Shown here: positions 54,731 through 57,363 of the stretch, one piece after another
Numbering within the stretch: position 1 is the stretch's first letter
How the letters are laid out: each line of letters starts with the position of its first letter
Source: a virus
DNA length: 57,363 nucleotides
Reading direction: 5' to 3' (one strand)
IMG/VR virus record: IMGVR_UViG_3300020420_000002
Coordinates: 1 to 57,363 of that record
Translations under genes and position numbers: made by a program
The notes under the pieces: model-generated
What the model was told of the DNA's origin: nothing
What the model saw: the letters and a program-made list of their open reading frames with translations, nothing else
The model's database searches: none

Positions 54731-54901
54731 ATGACTGATTTTAACAAGTATCAAAACATCTCAGTAAAGAGAGAAACTTATAGTAAAATCGACAAAATTA
54801 GAAAAGTAATAGTACCTGATGATCCAAACGTATCTCGAGCACAGGTAGTAACTATTCTAGTAAACAAAGAAGCCAAACGTTTAAATGGCAAACTTAAATA
54901 A
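54731..54901 (+). CDS. Ribbon-helix-helix regulator
   Basis: A 56-residue protein with the RHH (Arc/MetJ) pattern: a short beta ribbon with ISVKRETY (residues 10-17), helix A (SKIDKIRKV), a loop DDPNV, and helix B (SRAQVVTILVNKEAKRL). Such proteins bind DNA as dimers on short repeats, usually close to their own promoter. The TATCCTATA boxes at early promoters, about 10 bp apart, suit the half-site spacing of RHH dimers. It is the only clear transcription regulator in this genome. A GGAAAGGA ribosome binding site lies just upstream. Confidence 0.75.
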   Translation: MTDFNKYQNISVKRETYSKIDKIRKVIVPDDPNVSRAQVVTILVNKEAKRLNGKLK

Positions 54902-54922
54902 CTAACCACGAAAGGAAAAAGT

Positions 54923-55177
54923 ATGAAATATACATTAGTAAAAGTAGTGAACTTTACATTCTCTAAGACGAGATCAGTTCACGTAATTAAAGAAGCAGAC
55001 TCTATAGAGGAGGCGATGAAATATAAATTAGGGGCAGAGATGTTAGAAGCAAAAGATTCTAACAATACATTTGAAATTTTAATAAATGTAGACACTGTCT
55101 TTGATTATATTCACCAACAGACTGAACCTGTTACGACACAAGGTTCATCTAACACAGTTAAGGGAATAGCGGTGTGA
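54923..55177 (+). CDS. Hypothetical protein, 84 aa
   Basis: An 84-residue protein with alternating strands and helices and a Thr/Ser/Gly-rich tail. The 21-bp leader just upstream (54901-54921, with the GAAAGGA ribosome binding site) is identical to the leader of the replication-region gene at 43900. Function unknown. Couples to the next gene by a GTGTGA overlap. Confidence 0.65.
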   Translation: MKYTLVKVVNFTFSKTRSVHVIKEADSIEEAMKYKLGAEMLEAKDSNNTFEILINVDTVFDYIHQQTEPVTTQGSSNTVKGIAV

Positions 55178-55356
55178 CGGAGTTAACGCAAGCACACTTT
55201 GAGGTTATAGATAAAAACAAAGCTGAAGGTTTTCATAAAGAAAATACTAAAAAACTTTTAGAGGCTCGAGAAATCTATAACCGAACAAAAGGTTTGCAAA
55301 ATATTTCGGAACACGAGTTAAAAAAATTTAATGAGTTAATGAAATATAATTTATGA
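55174..55356 (+). CDS. Small helical protein, 60 aa
   Basis: A 60-residue, charged, all-helical protein rich in Lys, Glu and Asn. The start codon is GTG at 55174, overlapping the preceding stop, typical of coupled translation. No motif is recognised. Likely part of the same early operon as 54731 onward. Confidence 0.6.
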   Translation: MTELTQAHFEVIDKNKAEGFHKENTKKLLEAREIYNRTKGLQNISEHELKKFNELMKYNL

Positions 55357-55565
55357 TGAGTGACACAGACATAAAGAACCACCACAAGCTAGTGAAAGAT
55401 CTAGAAAATAAAAAACCAAAGGGCCCCGCTGAGGATCGGGGCCCACTAGATTTAACTAAACGTATTGAAGTATTAGAATTTAGAAACGAAAAATTACATA
55501 AGTATAACGAGAAACTAACTGAAGAAGTTAGAACATTAAGGAGAAAATTAGATGATAAAGGGTGA
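55353..55565 (+). CDS. Small coiled-coil protein, 70 aa
   Basis: A 70-residue protein with a C-terminal coiled coil (EVLEFRNEKLHKYNEKL, heptads of Leu and Arg/Glu). The middle is encoded by a perfect 8-bp palindrome GGGCCCCG/CGGGGCCC at 55421-55444, whose GC content differs sharply from the surroundings. Overlaps its neighbours by four and 14 bases. Function unknown. Confidence 0.6.
   Translation: MMSDTDIKNHHKLVKDLENKKPKGPAEDRGPLDLTKRIEVLEFRNEKLHKYNEKLTEEVRTLRRKLDDKG
55421..55444. repeat. GC-rich hairpin inside the 55353 gene
   Basis: GGGCCCCG and CGGGGCCC are separated by an 8-nt loop, inside codons for Lys-Gly-Pro-Ala-Glu-Asp-Arg-Gly-Pro. It is a strong stem in an AT-rich mRNA and may slow translation or mark an RNA cut site. 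Confidence 0.7.
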
Positions 55566-56220
55566 TAGCGGAGACTATAATTTATTAGCCAAGTGGGTTG
55601 GAGAAATGAATCCAAAAGATTTTTATTTAACATTAGAGATAGGAGTGAGAGAAGGTTATGGATCTCATGTTATTATGGACACATTAAAAAAATTAAATAG
55701 AGATCATTTTCATATAGGCATGGATCCTTATGGAGATATCACATACACACACGTTGACCCCAAGCCAGGTTTTGTTCCTACGTGGACAGATTTTGAAGGC
55801 AACGTACTATACAATGAAGATGGAAGTTATAAGACTCCAACGTATCCTAACTCTATGAAACAAACTTTCTTGAGTGCTTTTAAACATCACGAAAATTTTA
55901 TGTTGTATCAATTAGATGATTATGAATTCTTTAATTCTTTTGGTCATGGTGTTCCTGTGTATCGTCAAGGCCAAAAAGTATTTATGACTAAATATGATTT
56001 CGTACACTTTGATGGGCCCCATACAACGAAAGCTGTTTTAAGTGAGGCTTTATTTTTTGCGGTTAGATCTAACCCAGGTGCTAGATTTGTATTCGATGAT
56101 GTAGATACTTATAACATGAAACTAATTCAAGAAGCTTTGTCTTACTATGACTTCTATTTAATAGGCAGCGGCGAAAGAAAAAAATGTTTAGAAAAAGCTA
56201 TCGGACATAAAAAACAGTGA
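55552..56220 (+). CDS. Class I methyltransferase-like protein, 222 aa
   Basis: A 222-residue protein with a class I SAM-dependent methyltransferase-like layout: motif I TLEIGVREGYGS (residues 27-38), then HIGMDPYGD after the second strand. A mid-domain DFVHFDGPHT follows, and ARFVFDDVDTYN. This arrangement resembles the Methyltransf_24/cephalosporin hydroxylase-like group often linked to glycan or small-molecule modification. The acceptor is unknown. It overlaps the preceding gene by 14 bases; the next gene's ATG shares one base with its TGA stop. Confidence 0.7.
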   Translation: MIKGDSGDYNLLAKWVGEMNPKDFYLTLEIGVREGYGSHVIMDTLKKLNRDHFHIGMDPYGDITYTHVDPKPGFVPTWTDFEGNVLYNEDGSYKTPTYPNSMKQTFLSAFKHHENFMLYQLDDYEFFNSFGHGVPVYRQGQKVFMTKYDFVHFDGPHTTKAVLSEALFFAVRSNPGARFVFDDVDTYNMKLIQEALSYYDFYLIGSGERKKCLEKAIGHKKQ

Positions 56221-56693
56221 TGGCTTACAAAGATCCTAACGACGAGCGAAGAGTCCAGAAGGATTTTGAATACATGAACTCGGAACGCGGATATGTAGGT
56301 CGAGCAATTGGCAATAAACTTAAACCAAGCTACGGTAAATACGGAGGACACAAACCAGATAAGTCTATGGATAAAAAAGAATTCTGGAGATTGTATATGA
56401 ATCATATAATTAAGATGAAAGAAAAATTTCCAGAATCTACAGGACGACTTTGTATTTATTGTGAAAGACCTTTTACTTTTAAGGCAAGACGTGGAACTCG
56501 AGGTAAAGGATACCAGGGACGTAAGTCTCAAATAACTACGAACTTTAGTATTGATCGATACGACCCAAGAATTACGTATAAGGTAAACAATGTTGTCTTT
56601 TGTTGTGTAGATTGTAATGAAAAAAAGAAAAATAGTAACCCAGATGATTGGCTAAATTTTATAAGAATAGGTAAGGAGTTATATAAGACATGA
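56220..56693 (+). CDS. HNH-type endonuclease
   Basis: A 157-residue nuclease of the HNH/zinc-ribbon type: Cys78-x2-Cys81 and Cys129-x2-Cys132-Asn133 hold a zinc, with FSIDRYDP (Asp112) and NNVVF (Asn124) forming the beta-beta-alpha-metal site. The His usually found next to Asp112 is replaced by Arg, a known variant but one that might lower activity. Such genes are common in phages as homing or packaging-linked nicking enzymes. A GTG at 56217 is an alternative start. It ends in an ATGA overlap with the exonuclease gene. Confidence 0.75.
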   Translation: MAYKDPNDERRVQKDFEYMNSERGYVGRAIGNKLKPSYGKYGGHKPDKSMDKKEFWRLYMNHIIKMKEKFPESTGRLCIYCERPFTFKARRGTRGKGYQGRKSQITTNFSIDRYDPRITYKVNNVVFCCVDCNEKKKNSNPDDWLNFIRIGKELYKT

Positions 56694-57363
56694 TTAAAAT
56701 AAATAAAAAATTTTATTATCCGAGTTCGACTCGAAAAATTATAGATGGTAAAAGACATTACTTGGTGGGTGAAGAGAAGCTGCCATCGGTAACTTCTATC
56801 TTATCTGCGTGTCAGAGTGAAGAGAAGCGGGCGTCATTGGAGGCGTGGAAAAATAGAGTGGGAGAGAAAGAAGCAACACGGATCAAGGACAGTGCTGCAT
56901 CGAGAGGAACTCTTATGCATACGATTCTTGAAGGGTATATGCTAGACAAACCTATCGTTAATCTAACTCCTGAAGGTGTATTGGCCGGGAAGATGGCACA
57001 ACAGATCGTGGACCAGGGATTGAACGACAAACTAGAAGAGTTATGGGCCAGTGAGGCCGTAGTTTTTTATCCTGATATGTATGCAGGTGCAACAGATGGT
57101 GTAGGAATTTACGAGGGTAAAGAGGCCATCATAGATTTTAAACAAACAAATAAACCGAAACGAAAAGAATGGATCGAGGATTATTTTTTACAGTTGGCTG
57201 CATATGCAATTGCTCACAACCAGATCTATCAAACTAATATAAACTTTGGAATTATTCTAATGTGCAGTAAAGATAATTACTACCAAGAATTTCGCGTAGA
57301 AGGCGAAGAATTCAAACATTATGCGAACGAATGGTGGAAAAAAGTAGATCAATATTACAAACA
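56690..57363 (+). CDS. RecB-type PD-(D/E)XK exonuclease, N-terminal part
   Basis: The first 224 residues of a 231-residue protein that continues at base 1. The RecB/Cas4/MGME1-like nuclease core reads: a GTLMHTILE helix with His77 and Glu81, AGATDGVG with Asp136, AIIDFKQ with Asp149 and Lys151, and DYFLQLAAY with Gln168. These are the metal and catalytic residues of PD-(D/E)XK exonucleases. Phage enzymes of this type degrade host DNA for nucleotides or resect ends for recombination. It follows the HNH nuclease by an ATGA overlap. Confidence 0.9.
   Translation, partial: MIKINKKFYYPSSTRKIIDGKRHYLVGEEKLPSVTSILSACQSEEKRASLEAWKNRVGEKEATRIKDSAASRGTLMHTILEGYMLDKPIVNLTPEGVLAGKMAQQIVDQGLNDKLEELWASEAVVFYPDMYAGATDGVGIYEGKEAIIDFKQTNKPKRKEWIEDYFLQLAAYAIAHNQIYQTNINFGIILMCSKDNYYQEFRVEGEEFKHYANEWWKKVDQYYK
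57287..57363. repeat. Terminal direct repeat, right copy
   Basis: Identical to 1-77. It lies inside the exonuclease gene, in the same reading frame as its continuation, so removing one copy restores a circular sequence of about 57,286 bp. Confidence 0.95.

Noticed and set aside
1-57363. Integrase, excisionase or attachment site
   Set aside because: No tyrosine or serine recombinase pattern was seen in any candidate protein, and no tRNA-like att core was found. A temperate lifestyle is therefore not shown directly.
1-57363. A ParA/ParB pair to go with parS
   Set aside because: No Walker-type ParA or ParB (GERR-box) pattern was recognisable in the gene list. Highly divergent ones cannot be excluded without profile searches.

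Overview
The window looks like a complete genome of a tailed, podovirus-like marine phage. The first 77 bases are repeated exactly as the last 77 bases. A gene cut off at the right end (56690 onward) continues in frame at base 1. The contig therefore closes into a circle of about 57,286 bp. It is AT-rich, gene-dense and has no tRNA, integrase or recognisable ParA/ParB gene. A family A DNA polymerase, P22/N4-like head and neck genes, many small Lys/Gly-rich proteins, several 2-oxoglutarate oxygenases and the low GC suggest a phage of an AT-rich marine alphaproteobacterium such as SAR11. That host is an inference; nothing in the sequence names it.

Layout. (1) 0.1-5.8 kb: small early genes on both strands, including the terminase small subunit (minus strand), a VRR-NUC-type nuclease and a gp88-like protein (minus). 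(2) 2.5-6.0 kb: an unusual control region. It holds seven copies of a GC-rich palindrome, a cluster of very strong hairpins (3.78-4.09 kb), a perfect DnaA box beside an AT-rich tract, promoters carrying tandem TCCTA boxes, and a perfect canonical parS site. (3) 6.0-23.9 kb: terminase large subunit, portal, holin-like protein, eight consecutive small basic proteins, GroES-like co-chaperonin, scaffold candidate, major capsid protein, neck and tail-fibre genes. (4) 23.9-26.7 kb: five adjacent 2OG-Fe(II) oxygenase genes on the minus strand, set inside the plus-strand structural block. (5) 26.7-41.8 kb: further virion genes, two glycosyltransferases and large internal virion proteins. (6) 41.8-43.4 kb: an SNF2-type helicase and a small gene on the minus strand, driven from a divergent overlapping promoter. 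(7) 43.5-50.6 kb: replication genes, with an archaeo-eukaryotic-type primase, a UvrD-like helicase, a DUF3310 protein and DNA polymerase A. (8) 50.6-54.1 kb: small membrane and coiled-coil proteins, an M15 peptidase endolysin and a sixth 2OG oxygenase. (9) 54.1-57.4 kb plus 1-0.8 kb: a ribbon-helix-helix regulator, a methyltransferase-like protein, an HNH nuclease and a RecB-type exonuclease.

How it may work together. Early and replication transcription appears to start from sigma70-like promoters (TTGACA, 16-17 bp, TATAtt), several of which carry TCCTA boxes about one helical turn apart. The ribbon-helix-helix protein sits behind one such promoter and is the best candidate for their regulator. 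The late block is read from a promoter just downstream of parS. The strongest candidates for something undescribed are the orphan parS with nearby origin-like elements, the hairpin cluster in the same region, and the five-oxygenase cassette.
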